Below, piece by piece: positions 1 through 9,170 of a DNA stretch of 64,000 nt. Source of the DNA: Psychroserpens burtonensis DSM 12212 (GTDB taxonomy: Bacteria; Bacteroidota; Bacteroidia; Flavobacteriales; Flavobacteriaceae); contig NZ_AUDE01000001.1 in NCBI RefSeq assembly GCF_000425305.1, forward strand, positions 124,001 to 188,000, given 5' to 3'. How positions within the stretch are numbered: the stretch's first letter is position 1; each line of letters begins with the position of its first letter. A program made the translations under genes and the position numbers. The notes below the pieces were generated by a model. The model was not told the DNA's origin and did not search any database. It saw nothing but the letters and a program-made list of their open reading frames with translations.

Positions 1-45
1 CTTTTGCACCGAATTTAGAAAGAGTAGTTTTTTGATTTTATAACA

Positions 46-1224
46 ATGAAGATATTTCAACAGCATTTTAAAAGTTTAGTAATTGTATGTGTACTGTTCT
101 TCTCAACAGCGTCATTTGCAAATAGTTCTTCTGAAGGTGAAGGTCAAATCGATACTAAGAAAGAAGTCGAAGATTACATTTTACACCACATCCAAGATTC
201 TCACGATTTCTCCTTGTTTTCTTACACAAGTGAAGAAGGTGAACGTAAGCATGTTGGTTTTCCGTTACCTGTCATTTTATGGACAAGCAATGGGTTAACA
301 TCGTTTATGTCCTCTGAATTTCATCATAATGATGATGGACATGTAGTCGTTGAAAAAAACGGACTAAAGTTCGCTAAAATCCACTCGAAAATTTATGAAC
401 TAGATGCAACGGCGTCTGTAATAAGTTTTGATGAAGAACAACATGCAAAAAATGCTCATAAAGTATTAGATTTTTCAATCACTAAGAGTGTTGTTGGAGT
501 TTTGTTGATAGGGCTATTAATGTTCTTCTGGTTCTCACGTTTAGCAAGACAGTATAAAAAGAAAGCAATTCCAACAGGATTTAGTCGGGTTCTTGAACCT
601 CTTGTATTATATGTAAGAGATGAAATTGCAAGACCAAACATTGGCGATAAACATTATAGAAAATTTACTGGGTATTTATTAACGGTGTTCTTTTTTATCT
701 GGATCTTAAATTTATTGGGTTTAACACCTTTTGGATTTAATGTAACAGGACAATTGGCGGTTACAGCGTGTTTAGCAATCTTTACATTAGTTATTTATAC
801 AGCAAGTGGTAATAAAGATTATTGGATGCATATGTTATGGATGCCAGATGCGCCTTGGTGGATTCGCCCAGTTTTAGCTATTATAGAACTAGCGGGAGCT
901 TTTATCATTAAGCCATTTTCATTATTAGTACGTTTGTTTGCAAACATTTCGGCAGGACATATTGTGGTAATGAGTTTAATTGCAATTATGTTCACCCTAA
1001 AACAGTCTCTAGGAGTTGTGGGTGCTACGGCGTTGTCATTTGTGTTATCCTTTTTTATAACATTAATCGAAGTGTTAGTCGCGTTCTTACAAGCATATAT
1101 CTTTACAATGCTATCAGCATTATTTATTGGTATGGCAGTAGCAGAGCACGGACATGATCATGCTCATGATGAGAAAGGTCACGAAATTCCTGATGCAGAA
1201 GATGTGAGAGGAGATTTCATTTAA
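46..1224 (+). CDS. atpB: ATP synthase F0 subunit a
   Basis: Membrane subunit a of the F-type ATP synthase, which forms the proton half-channels against the c-ring. The 392-residue product begins with a signal peptide (about residues 1-25) and a hydrophilic segment of roughly 110 residues before the membrane helices; this long N-terminus is usual in Bacteroidota. The essential arginine lies in the conserved stretch LLVRLFANISAGH near residue 285-300. The C-terminus carries a histidine-rich tail (EHGHDHAHDEKGH). It is the first gene of the cluster atpB-E-F-H-A-G. Identification is firm; the role of the His-rich tail is unknown. Confidence 0.97.
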   Translation: MKIFQQHFKSLVIVCVLFFSTASFANSSSEGEGQIDTKKEVEDYILHHIQDSHDFSLFSYTSEEGERKHVGFPLPVILWTSNGLTSFMSSEFHHNDDGHVVVEKNGLKFAKIHSKIYELDATASVISFDEEQHAKNAHKVLDFSITKSVVGVLLIGLLMFFWFSRLARQYKKKAIPTGFSRVLEPLVLYVRDEIARPNIGDKHYRKFTGYLLTVFFFIWILNLLGLTPFGFNVTGQLAVTACLAIFTLVIYTASGNKDYWMHMLWMPDAPWWIRPVLAIIELAGAFIIKPFSLLVRLFANISAGHIVVMSLIAIMFTLKQSLGVVGATALSFVLSFFITLIEVLVAFLQAYIFTMLSALFIGMAVAEHGHDHAHDEKGHEIPDAEDVRGDFI

Positions 1225-1262
1225 CAAGAGTTTTTTTTAATTTAACTATAAATATTTTTACT

Positions 1263-1451
1263 ATGTACAATTTAATTGGAGCAGGATTAATCGTAATCGG
1301 AGCAGGAATTGGTCTTGGACAAATTGGTGGAAAAGCAATGGAAGGTATTGCGCGTCAACCAGAAGCAACAGGAAAAATCCAAACAGCGATGATTATCATT
1401 GCAGCACTTTTAGAAGGTTTAGCATTTGGAGCTTTATTCTTAGGGAAATAA
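1263..1451 (+). CDS. atpE: ATP synthase F0 subunit c
   Basis: Proteolipid of the rotating c-ring. The 62 residues form two hydrophobic helices around the polar loop ARQPEA. The ion-carrying carboxylate is the Glu in AALLEGLAFGA of helix 2. It is followed by Gly rather than the Ser/Thr of sodium-type rings, so a proton-driven enzyme is inferred. It lies 38 bp after atpB and about 95 bp before atpF. Confidence 0.97.
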   Translation: MYNLIGAGLIVIGAGIGLGQIGGKAMEGIARQPEATGKIQTAMIIIAALLEGLAFGALFLGK

Positions 1452-1547
1452 GAACCAGATCAACTTACAAAACTCTATCCTGTAACGGTTGGTTGCAGGA
1501 TAGGTTTTAATTAAAAAAAAAGACAAGAATATTAAGTATACCTAAAA

Positions 1548-2048
1548 ATGGATAAATTACTAAACGATTTTTCACCTGGCCTTTTTGTAGTACAAACAAT
1601 ACTACTTTTATTGTTAATTTTCATGATGGTGAAGTTTGCCTGGAAACCAATTCTTAATTCACTTAATGAGAGAGAAGAAGGAATTCAAGGTGCATTAGAT
1701 GCCGCAGAAAAAGCAAAGCGTGAAATGGAAAATCTTCAAGCAGATAACCAAAAGTTATTGCAAGAAGCAAGATTAGAAAGAGAAGCAATGCTCAAAGAAG
1801 CTAGAGAAATGAAAGCGCAGATGATCACAGAGGCAGAAACTCAAGCACAGGAGCAAGCAAACAAAATTATTGTACAAGCACAATTAGCTATTGAGAATGA
1901 AAAGAAATCTGCTATGGCAGAACTCAAAAATCACGTAGCGAACTTATCTATAGAAATCGCAGAGAAGGTAGTGCGTCAAGAATTATCTAACAAAGACAAA
2001 CAACTAGCATTAGTTGAGTCTATGTTAGCTGAAACAAAATTAAACTAG
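1548..2048 (+). CDS. atpF: ATP synthase F0 subunit b
   Basis: Peripheral stalk subunit b, 166 residues. One N-terminal membrane helix (about residues 10-30) is followed by a long charged amphipathic helix rich in Ala, Glu, Lys and Gln, as expected of the stator dimer. The sequence VKFAWKPILNSLNEREEGI after the membrane helix is typical of the family. It lies between atpE and atpH in the usual order. Confidence 0.95.
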   Translation: MDKLLNDFSPGLFVVQTILLLLLIFMMVKFAWKPILNSLNEREEGIQGALDAAEKAKREMENLQADNQKLLQEARLEREAMLKEAREMKAQMITEAETQAQEQANKIIVQAQLAIENEKKSAMAELKNHVANLSIEIAEKVVRQELSNKDKQLALVESMLAETKLN

Positions 2049-2086
2049 TTTTAACTAAATAGATACCCATTTTTGTGGGCATTGAT

Positions 2087-2623
2087 ATGGCAGGAACAAG
2101 AGCAGCAATTCGGTATGCAAAAGCAGTATTAAGTTTAGCTCAAGAGCAGAAACTTGAAGACACTATTAATTCAGACATGAAGTTAATAGCATCAACTATT
2201 GCAGATAATGCGGCATTAAAACTGGCACTTCAAAATCCTGTGGTACGTTCTTCAGTAAAAAAATCTATTGTATTGGAGGTTTTTAAAAATATGAATCCAC
2301 TATCTGCTAACCTTGTAGATACATTGATTCATAATAAAAGAATCTCTGCAATTGGTGATGTAGCATCACAATACGTTGTGCTTTATGATCATCTAAAACA
2401 AATACAAGTAGCTACAGTGACTACAGCCGTTGAGTTATCTGATGATTTAAGAGCTAAAGTATTAGGGAAGTTAAAAGAACTTACAGGAAAAGAAGTAGAA
2501 ATCAAGAGTGTGATTGACGAAAGTATTTTAGGAGGATTTGTGTTGCGTATTGGAGATATTCAATATAATGCAAGTGTATCTAACAAATTGAATAAATTAA
2601 AAAGAGAGTTTACATTAAATTAA
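2087..2623 (+). CDS. atpH: ATP synthase F1 subunit delta
   Basis: Subunit delta (OSCP type) joins the peripheral stalk to the top of the F1 head. I chose the ATG at 2087 (MAGTRAAIRYAKAV) rather than the in-frame GTG at 2075, because the family normally starts a few residues before the conserved RYAKALF-like motif. The C-terminal part has the expected GGFVLRIGDIQYNASVSNKL motif. It is 178 residues from this start and follows atpF by about 40 bp. Confidence 0.93.
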   Translation: MAGTRAAIRYAKAVLSLAQEQKLEDTINSDMKLIASTIADNAALKLALQNPVVRSSVKKSIVLEVFKNMNPLSANLVDTLIHNKRISAIGDVASQYVVLYDHLKQIQVATVTTAVELSDDLRAKVLGKLKELTGKEVEIKSVIDESILGGFVLRIGDIQYNASVSNKLNKLKREFTLN

Positions 2624-2676
2624 ATAGTATTCGGTCACTGAGCAAGTCAAAGTGAACGTCTAAAATCTAAATAAAG

Positions 2677-4257
2677 ATGGCAGAAGTAAAACCAGCTGAA
2701 ATATCAGCAATCTTAAAACAACAACTTTCAGGTTTTGAAGCAGGAGCTTCATTGGATGAAGTTGGAACAGTACTAACAGTAGGTGATGGTATTGTACGCG
2801 CTTACGGTCTATCTAATGCACAATATGGTGAATTAGTAGAATTCGATGGTGGCTTAGAAGGGATCGTACTTAACCTTGAAGAAGATAATGTCGGTATTGT
2901 ATTGTTAGGAGTCTCTGTAGGAGTTAGAGAAGGTTCGACAGTAAAACGTACCAAGCGTATCGCTTCTGTTAACGTAGGTGAAGGAATTGTTGGTCGGGTT
3001 GTGGATACTTTGGGTAACCCAATTGATGGTAAAGGACCAATTTCTGGAACTACTTATGAAATGCCTTTAGAGCGTAAAGCACCTGGAGTTATTTATAGAG
3101 AGCCGGTAACAGAACCATTACAGACAGGAATTAAGGCTATTGATGCTATGATTCCAGTGGGTAGAGGTCAACGTGAGTTGGTGATTGGAGACAGACAAAC
3201 AGGTAAAACTACAGTTTGTATTGATGCTATCTTAAATCAAAAAGAATTTTATGATGCAGGCGAGCCTGTATTCTGCATATACGTTGCTATTGGTCAAAAA
3301 GCTTCAACAGTGGCATTAATTGCTAAAACGTTAGAAGAGAAAGGAGCTTTAGCTTATACTATAATCGTAGCTGCAAATGCATCAGATCCTGCTGCTATGC
3401 AAGTTTATGCACCTTTTACGGGAGCTTCTATTGGAGAGTATTTTAGAGATACTGGTCGTCCAGCTTTAATTGTATTTGATGATTTATCAAAACAAGCGGT
3501 GGCGTATCGTGAAGTATCTTTATTATTACGTCGTCCTCCAGGACGTGAGGCATATCCTGGTGATGTATTTTACTTACACTCAAGATTATTAGAGCGTTCT
3601 GCAAAAATCATTAATAATGATGCTATTGCTAGAGAAATGAACGATTTACCAGATTCGTTAAAACCTATCGTGAAAGGTGGTGGTTCTTTAACCGCTTTAC
3701 CAATTATTGAAACACAAGCAGGTGACGTTTCAGCATATATCCCAACAAATGTAATTTCTATTACAGATGGGCAAATTTTCTTAGACGGTGATTTATTTAA
3801 TTCGGGTGTACGTCCAGCAATTAATGTAGGTATTTCGGTATCTCGTGTTGGTGGTAATGCACAGATTAAATCAATGAAAAAAGTATCTGGAACATTAAAA
3901 TTAGATCAAGCTCAGTATCGTGAATTAGAGGCCTTTGCTAAGTTTGGATCAGATTTAGATGCCGTTACTTTAAATGTAATTGAAAAAGGAAAGCGTAATG
4001 TTGAAATTTTAAAACAAGCGCAAAATGATCCGTTTAAGGTTGAAGATCAAGTAGCCATTATTTATGCGGGATCTAAAAACTTATTGAAGAACGTTCCTGT
4101 AAATAAAATTAAAGAATTTGAAAGAGATTATCTTGAATTCTTAAACGCTAAACACAGAGATGTTTTAGATACATTAAAAGCAGGGAAATTAACTGACGAG
4201 GTTACGGACACATTAATGACTGTAGCTAAAGATTTATCAGCAAAGTATAAAGCATAA
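2677..4257 (+). CDS. atpA: ATP synthase F1 subunit alpha
   Basis: Non-catalytic nucleotide-binding subunit of the F1 head, 526 residues. The Walker A sequence GDRQTGKT is near residue 170, followed by the conserved [10 protein letters not shown] region and the Walker B-like [12 protein letters not shown]. The N-terminal beta-barrel domain and C-terminal helical domain are full length. The neighbours are atpH and atpG. The partner beta and epsilon genes are absent from the window; in many Bacteroidota they form a separate atpDC locus. Confidence 0.98.
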   Translation: MAEVKPAEISAILKQQLSGFEAGASLDEVGTVLTVGDGIVRAYGLSNAQYGELVEFDGGLEGIVLNLEEDNVGIVLLGVSVGVREGSTVKRTKRIASVNVGEGIVGRVVDTLGNPIDGKGPISGTTYEMPLERKAPGVIYREPVTEPLQTGIKAIDAMIPVGRGQRELVIGDRQTGKTTVCIDAILNQKEFYDAGEPVFCIYVAIGQKASTVALIAKTLEEKGALAYTIIVAANASDPAAMQVYAPFTGASIGEYFRDTGRPALIVFDDLSKQAVAYREVSLLLRRPPGREAYPGDVFYLHSRLLERSAKIINNDAIAREMNDLPDSLKPIVKGGGSLTALPIIETQAGDVSAYIPTNVISITDGQIFLDGDLFNSGVRPAINVGISVSRVGGNAQIKSMKKVSGTLKLDQAQYRELEAFAKFGSDLDAVTLNVIEKGKRNVEILKQAQNDPFKVEDQVAIIYAGSKNLLKNVPVNKIKEFERDYLEFLNAKHRDVLDTLKAGKLTDEVTDTLMTVAKDLSAKYKA

Positions 4258-4328
4258 TCCCATCATAACCTTTCCAAAAGGAAGGCGTTTTGTGGTGGAG
4301 TAATTATATCAAATTTAACTAATTAAGG

Positions 4329-4347
4329 TCCTTTTCTTCGGAAAGGA
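4329..4347 (+). other. hairpin with C(UUCG)G tetraloop between atpA and atpG
   Basis: The arms TCCTTTTC and GAAAGGA flank TTCG, with one bulged T, giving an RNA hairpin capped by the very stable C(UUCG)G loop. It sits 17 bp before the atpG start. A second weaker inverted repeat (CCTTTCC aaaa GGAAGG) lies just upstream. There is no U-run after it, so a terminator is unlikely; processing or translational control is a guess. It also contains one copy of the CTTCGGAA octamer. Confidence 0.45.
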
Positions 4348-4363
4348 TTTAGGATAGGAAAAT

Positions 4364-5224
4364 ATGGCTAATCTTAAAGAAATACGTAATAGAATATCTT
4401 CAGTATCGTCGACGATGCAAATTACTAGTGCCATGAAAATGGTATCTGCTGCAAAATTGAAGAAAGCTCAAGATGCAATTACTGCAATGCGACCATATTC
4501 TGATAAGTTGACAGAGCTTTTACAGAATTTAAGCGCTACCTTAGAAGGAGATTCTGCAAGTGCTTATGCAGAGCAACGTGAGGTTAAGAAAGTATTATTA
4601 GTTGTTATTACCTCAAATAGAGGTCTTGCAGGTGCTTTTAATTCTAATATCATCAAATCGGTAAGACACCTAACCAATACTAAATATGCTAATCAAGAAG
4701 TGTCTTATTTAGCTATTGGTAAAAAAGGTAATGACGCTTTTAAAAAATCAAATAATGTTATCGCTAACAAGAGTGAAGTTTTTGATGATTTAACTTTTGA
4801 CAATGTTGCTGAGATTGCAGAGATGATCATGGCGAAATTTGTGGAAGGTGATTTTGACAAGATCGAAGTTATTTATAACAAGTTTAAAAATGCAGCAACT
4901 CAAATAGTAATGACGGAGCAGTTTTTACCAATTGTTCCAATGGAAGTTGAAGCTAATGCAAATACAGATTATACGTTTGAACCATCACAAGTAGAAATCG
5001 TAGAACAGTTGATTCCTAAGTCTTTAAAAACACAGCTATACAAATCTATTAGAGATAGTTTTGCTTCAGAGCATGGAGCACGTATGACAGCAATGCATAA
5101 GGCGACAGATAATGCTACAGATCTAAGAGACGAGTTGAAATTAACTTACAACAAGGCGCGTCAAGCATCTATTACCAACGAAATCCTTGAGATCGTAGGT
5201 GGTGCAGAGGCGCTAAACAATTAG
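4364..5224 (+). CDS. atpG: ATP synthase F1 subunit gamma
   Basis: Central rotor shaft of the F1 motor, 286 residues. The N-terminal helix MANLKEIRNRISSVSSTMQI with ITSAMKMVSAAKLKKAQ is diagnostic, as is the C-terminal SEHGARMTAMHKATDNA segment that enters the alpha/beta ring. It is the last gene of the cluster and is followed by a good terminator at 5324-5355. Confidence 0.97.
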   Translation: MANLKEIRNRISSVSSTMQITSAMKMVSAAKLKKAQDAITAMRPYSDKLTELLQNLSATLEGDSASAYAEQREVKKVLLVVITSNRGLAGAFNSNIIKSVRHLTNTKYANQEVSYLAIGKKGNDAFKKSNNVIANKSEVFDDLTFDNVAEIAEMIMAKFVEGDFDKIEVIYNKFKNAATQIVMTEQFLPIVPMEVEANANTDYTFEPSQVEIVEQLIPKSLKTQLYKSIRDSFASEHGARMTAMHKATDNATDLRDELKLTYNKARQASITNEILEIVGGAEALNN

Positions 5225-5323
5225 ACTGTCACGCTGAGCATTGGTGAAATGAATACCTTTTTTCATTGCAAGCATAGAACAAAAGCTATATAAAATTCGC
5301 GCTTAGAATTTCAAAATAAAAGT

Positions 5324-5355
5324 AAAGCCTAACTTTAACGAGTTGGGCTTTTTTA
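5324..5355 (+). terminator. terminator of the ATP synthase cluster
   Basis: The arms AAAGCC-TAACT and AGTT-GGGCTTT form a GC-centred stem with a short AT loop, followed by a run of T. It sits about 100 bp after the atpG stop. Confidence 0.8.
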
Positions 5356-5375
5356 TGGCACTAAATTTGAAACTG

Positions 5376-5383
5376 TATCTTTG
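5376..5383 (+). promoter_or_regulatory. putative Bacteroidota -7 box
   Basis: TATCTTTG matches the TAnnTTTG -7 element of Bacteroidota promoters and lies 19 bp upstream of the lipoprotein start at 5403. No convincing -33 TTG/TTTG partner was seen at the right distance. Confidence 0.5.
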
Positions 5384-5402
5384 TAACGCTTAAATTCTTA
5401 AA

Positions 5403-5924
5403 ATGAAATTGCTGAAACATATCGCTTTTTTAATCGCAATGTTAATTCTTATGGCAAGTTTTTCTCAATGTTCAACGGCACAAAAAATACAGAATGAAGC
5501 ACCAACTCAGTTTGGAAACGTATACTGTCAAAAATGGGTGGCAGGAGTTAGTGGTGGTGGTTCTGGATTTAATCTATTCATACCAGTTATGAATGAGTCT
5601 ATTAAATTAGATAGTGTTTACTTTAGAGGTAAAATAGCAAAATTAGAATTTAACCCTGGCCAATTACCAACATATATTGGACGTTTTGAAAATGATTTTA
5701 ATCAACCTAAAGATATCATTATCAGTAGTGATAGAAATGAAGAGTACGATAATAAATTACCTAAAAAACTAGTAGTTATTCCTTTTGAGTTAAAGGATGA
5801 CGAATGCGTGGTAAGTTATATCAAGGGTGATAAGATATTGTATTATAAAATTTCAAACATTGAACAAAAGAGACCATTAAATTATCCAATGGCTTCACCT
5901 GATAAAAATATAAAACTTAATTAG
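5403..5924 (+). CDS. hypothetical secreted protein or lipoprotein
   Basis: A 173-residue protein with a clear N-terminal export signal ending near SFSQCSTAQ; the Cys could be a lipidation site. The mature part looks like a beta-rich globular domain of about 145 residues, with no membrane segment and no motif I can name. It has its own -7 box and stands between the ATP synthase terminator and the flippase gene. I recognise the general type as a conserved hypothetical of flavobacteria, but no function can be given. Confidence 0.8.
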   Translation: MKLLKHIAFLIAMLILMASFSQCSTAQKIQNEAPTQFGNVYCQKWVAGVSGGGSGFNLFIPVMNESIKLDSVYFRGKIAKLEFNPGQLPTYIGRFENDFNQPKDIIISSDRNEEYDNKLPKKLVVIPFELKDDECVVSYIKGDKILYYKISNIEQKRPLNYPMASPDKNIKLN

Positions 5925-6004
5925 CAAGAATACTTTAAAATTAGTGGTGTTATTGAAAACTAAATCAACTGTGACGAATAGGAGCTGCCAAACATGCAAT
6001 AACA

Positions 6005-6042
6005 TATCTTTGGTTCACGTGTGCTAAAAACGTATTTTTAGC
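6005..6042 (+). promoter_or_regulatory. putative -7 box and leader hairpin of the flippase gene
   Basis: TATCTTTG at 6005-6012 fits the Bacteroidota -7 box. At 6023-6042 a perfect 8-bp stem (GCTAAAAA / TTTTTAGC, loop CGTA) would form at the 5' end of the transcript, 17 bp before the start codon. No T-run follows within the stem context of a classical terminator, so a role in start-codon access is only a suggestion. Confidence 0.45.
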
Positions 6043-6059
6043 CTTTCAAAACTTGACTC

Positions 6060-7523
6060 TTGAGTGCATTAAAATCTCTTTTTAAACAAACATTTATATA
6101 TGGTTTAGCCACGGTTCTACCTAGAATGTTAAGCTTTTTATTAGTGCCTCTATATACAACAGATGGTGTTTTGTCATCAGTTGCAGAGTACGGTAAAGTA
6201 TCAGTGATTTTCTCCTACTTCGTATTGTTCAACGTTATTCTAGCGTATGGTATGGAAACCGCTTTTTTTAGATTCTTCAATAAAGAAGATGACAAGGATA
6301 GCGTCATTGGAACCTCTGCGATTTCGTTAATAGTGTCTTCTCTTGGCTTTTTTGTTCTCGCTTTAATAGTTCAAGATCAAATATCAGCATTCATTCAAAT
6401 TGATGTAAAGTACATCAATCTTGTTATCTGGATTTTACTTTTAGATGCTTTGGTTATCATTCCATTTGCATGGCTTAGAGCAACAGCACAGCCTATGCGT
6501 TATGCCATTATTAAAATTCTAAATGTTGCTATTAACTTAGGGCTTAACCTATTTTTCTTGTTATGGTTATCAGATTTGTCTTATTACACTGCTTTATTTG
6601 ATACTTGGTGTGTCGATAATTTTGAAATCAGTTATATTTTTATTGCCAATCTAGTGGCCAGTGCTGTAACACTAATTTTAGTATTATCGTTTTATACTAA
6701 AATCAAATATAAGTTTGATTCGAAACTGTGGAAGACAATGTTCCGTTACGCGTTTCCTATATTAATTGCTGGAGTTGCATTTTCAATTAACGAGACTTTT
6801 GATCGCATTTTATTAGATAGATTACTTCCGCCAGATATTGCTGAAACTGAAATAGGGATGTATTCTGCATGCTATAAAATTGCATTGTTTATGACGCTAT
6901 TTGCTACAGCCTATAGATTAGGAATAGAACCGTTCTTTTTTAGTCATGCTAAAACAGATAACCCACAAAAAAACTATGCTAAAATATTAGAATTTTTTGT
7001 AGCATTTGGTTCCATAATATTACTAAGTGTGGTTGTTTTTGCTGATATTTTAAAACCTTACATTGTGAGAAGCGAAGCGTATTGGGAGGCCATGTGGGTT
7101 GTTCCGATTATCTTGTTAGCTAATTTCTGTTTAGGGATTTATCATAATCTTTCTGTTTGGTACAAGATTACAGATAGAACAAAATTTGGTGCTTATATCT
7201 CTATTGTAGGTGCTATTATCACATTAGTAATTAATATTCTTTTCATTGAAACATACAGTTATAAAGCATCTGCAATTGCAACACTCGTTGCTTATAGTGT
7301 GATGATGTTATTGTCATATTACTTCGGAAGGAAATACTACCCAATCCCTTATAATCTAAAAAAAATAGGATTGTATCTAGTCCTTTCTATTGGTATGTCT
7401 GTTTTGTCATTCTACTATTTTAGAGGGGATTATCTTATTGGAATTTCAATGTTAATTGTATTTTTGGGTATCGTTTTCTTTTCAGAAAAAAACGAATTGA
7501 AACAAATTTTAAAAATGCGTTAG
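6060..7523 (+). CDS. polysaccharide/lipid-linked oligosaccharide flippase (Wzx/MATE-like)
   Basis: A 487-residue integral membrane protein with about 12-14 hydrophobic segments, of the polysaccharide biosynthesis (RfbX/Wzx) family that flips lipid-linked sugars across the inner membrane. The N-terminal [20 protein letters not shown] is typical. The start is a TTG at 6060; no in-frame ATG lies nearby and the predicted N-terminus is of normal length. The downstream neighbours (dut, sugar nucleotidyltransferase) support an envelope sugar role. The substrate cannot be told from sequence. Confidence 0.88.
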   Translation: MSALKSLFKQTFIYGLATVLPRMLSFLLVPLYTTDGVLSSVAEYGKVSVIFSYFVLFNVILAYGMETAFFRFFNKEDDKDSVIGTSAISLIVSSLGFFVLALIVQDQISAFIQIDVKYINLVIWILLLDALVIIPFAWLRATAQPMRYAIIKILNVAINLGLNLFFLLWLSDLSYYTALFDTWCVDNFEISYIFIANLVASAVTLILVLSFYTKIKYKFDSKLWKTMFRYAFPILIAGVAFSINETFDRILLDRLLPPDIAETEIGMYSACYKIALFMTLFATAYRLGIEPFFFSHAKTDNPQKNYAKILEFFVAFGSIILLSVVVFADILKPYIVRSEAYWEAMWVVPIILLANFCLGIYHNLSVWYKITDRTKFGAYISIVGAIITLVINILFIETYSYKASAIATLVAYSVMMLLSYYFGRKYYPIPYNLKKIGLYLVLSIGMSVLSFYYFRGDYLIGISMLIVFLGIVFFSEKNELKQILKMR

Positions 7524-7561
7524 TCTGTCAATCAATCAGACATAAGCTAATAATCTATATC

Positions 7562-7996
7562 ATGCAAATCAAAATCATAAACACATCCAATCACGATTTA
7601 CCGAATTACGAAACGATAGCTTCGGCAGGAATGGATTTAAGAGCGAGTTTATCTGAATCGAGAGTTTTAAAACCCTTAGAACGCACAATAGTGGGTACAG
7701 GTCTATTTATAGAATTACCAGTTGGTACCGAAGCACAAGTAAGACCACGAAGCGGATTAGCAGCAAAAAAAGGCATTACAGTACTCAATGCTCCTGGAAC
7801 GGTAGACGCCGATTATCGAGGCGAAATAGGTGTGATTTTAGTTAATTTATCTAATGAAGACTTCGTCATAAATAATGGAGAACGTATTGCACAATTAGTG
7901 ATTGCAAAACATGAACGTGCTGAGTGGACAGAAGTAGAATTGCTCTCTGATACCGATCGTGGTGAAGGTGGGTTCGGGAGTACAGGAGTAAAATAA
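7562..7996 (+). CDS. dut: dUTP diphosphatase
   Basis: Trimeric dUTPase, 144 residues, hydrolysing dUTP to dUMP and pyrophosphate. Motifs are present in order: SAGMDLRA (motif 1), [11 protein letters not shown] (motif 2), [14 protein letters not shown] (motif 3), ERIAQLVI (motif 4) and the C-terminal arm [10 protein letters not shown] (motif 5). It follows the flippase by 38 bp and probably shares its transcript. Confidence 0.97.
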   Translation: MQIKIINTSNHDLPNYETIASAGMDLRASLSESRVLKPLERTIVGTGLFIELPVGTEAQVRPRSGLAAKKGITVLNAPGTVDADYRGEIGVILVNLSNEDFVINNGERIAQLVIAKHERAEWTEVELLSDTDRGEGGFGSTGVK

Positions 7997-8051
7997 ATCG
8001 AGATGTCACTCAGAACGAAGTGAAGAATCTCAAAAGCAATATTTAATTAAA

Positions 8052-8074
8052 AAGATTTCCGTTTTCACGGAAAC
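8052..8074 (+). repeat. short palindromic repeat before the nucleotidyltransferase gene
   Basis: AAGA then TTTCCGTTTTCACGGAAA, a near-perfect palindrome ending 17 bp before the start codon at 8092. An exact inverted copy lies upstream of the thioesterase gene at 13834-13856, and related elements occur at 9143 and 17246. It is one member of the dispersed family described in the findings. Confidence 0.75.
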
Positions 8075-8091
8075 GATAAATAAATTTTTCG

Positions 8092-9111
8092 ATGAAAATA
8101 ATAGTACCAATGGCAGGGCGAGGTTCTCGTTTAAGACCACATAGCTTAACAGTTCCAAAACCATTAATTCCAGTCGCTGGTCAACCCATCGTACATCGAT
8201 TGGTGAAAGATATAGTGAAAGTTTTAAAGCAACCTGTGGATGAAATCGCTTTTGTATTAGGTGATCCTGCTTGGTTTGGAGACGATGTTGTAGAGAGTTT
8301 AAAAGCTTTGGCAACAAGTCTAGGTGCAAAACCATTGATCTATCGTCAAGATCAACCGTTAGGAACTGGTCACGCGATTATGTGTGCAAAGCCATCGCTT
8401 TCTGGACCTGCAGTAATCGCTTATGCAGATACATTAATTCGTGCAGAATTTGATCTAGATCCCAATGCCGATAGTGTGATTTGGACTAAAAAAGTAGCAA
8501 ATCCTAAGGCTTACGGAGTTGTAAAACTGAATAGTAAACAAGAGATTGTAGAATTGGTAGAAAAGCCAGAAACCTTTGTGAGTGATCAGGCAGTGATCGG
8601 GATTTACTATTTCAAAGATGTCGAAGTGTTAAAAGATAAATTGCAAGAAGTTTTTGATGAGAACGTTATGAATGGAGGCGAGTACCAAATTAATGACGGT
8701 ATCAAGCGTATGATGGCAGACGGTAAAATCTTTAAAACAGGAACTGTAGATGAGTGGATGGATTGCGGAAACAAAAACGTGACTCTCGAAACCAATACAA
8801 GAATGTTAGGCTTTTTAAAAGCAGATGGTGAAGAGCAAATGATTGCTAAATCTGTGATAAATAATAACTCAACTGTCATTGAGCCTTGTTATATTGGTGA
8901 ACATGTAGAACTAGACAATGCTACAGTTGGACCTAATGTTTCTATAGGCGATAATTGTGTAATAAAGAATTCAAGCGTTAAAAATAGCTTAATACAAAAC
9001 CATACCAATATTAAAAATGCTACTTTAGACAATGCTATGATTGGTAATCACGTTACATATAATGGTGATTTCAAAGCGATTAGTATTGGTGATTATTCTG
9101 TTTTGGAATAG
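8092..9111 (+). CDS. sugar-phosphate nucleotidyltransferase (NDP-sugar pyrophosphorylase family)
   Basis: A 339-residue enzyme expected to join a sugar-1-phosphate to a nucleoside triphosphate. The N-terminal nucleotidyltransferase signature is PMAGRGSRLRPHSLTVPKPL, followed by ADTLIRAEF with the metal-binding Asp and EKPETFVSDQAVIGIYYF. The last 90 residues (SVINNNSTVIEPCYIGEHV onward) are hexapeptide repeats of a left-handed beta helix. It resembles glucose-1-phosphate thymidylyltransferases and GlmU N-domains; the exact nucleotide and sugar are open. It lies between dut and a TPR gene, a common flavobacterial arrangement. Confidence 0.9.
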   Translation: MKIIVPMAGRGSRLRPHSLTVPKPLIPVAGQPIVHRLVKDIVKVLKQPVDEIAFVLGDPAWFGDDVVESLKALATSLGAKPLIYRQDQPLGTGHAIMCAKPSLSGPAVIAYADTLIRAEFDLDPNADSVIWTKKVANPKAYGVVKLNSKQEIVELVEKPETFVSDQAVIGIYYFKDVEVLKDKLQEVFDENVMNGGEYQINDGIKRMMADGKIFKTGTVDEWMDCGNKNVTLETNTRMLGFLKADGEEQMIAKSVINNNSTVIEPCYIGEHVELDNATVGPNVSIGDNCVIKNSSVKNSLIQNHTNIKNATLDNAMIGNHVTYNGDFKAISIGDYSVLE

Positions 9112-9142
9112 AATTTGAAGCCCAATCAATTACAACACGAAT

Positions 9143-9166
9143 AAGATTCCCTTTTTCAAGGGAAAT
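9143..9166 (+). repeat. short palindromic repeat before the TPR gene
   Basis: AAGATTCCCTTTTTCAAGGG followed by AAAT: an imperfect palindrome of the same layout as 8052-8074, ending 4 bp before the ATG at 9171. In RNA it would place a hairpin directly over the translation start region. Confidence 0.6.
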
Positions 9167-9170
9167 ACAT

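Noticed and set aside
1-35. Possible C-terminus of an upstream gene (…APNLERVVF stop)
   Set aside because: Only about 11 codons are inside the window and two other frames also end nearby, so the frame cannot be decided.
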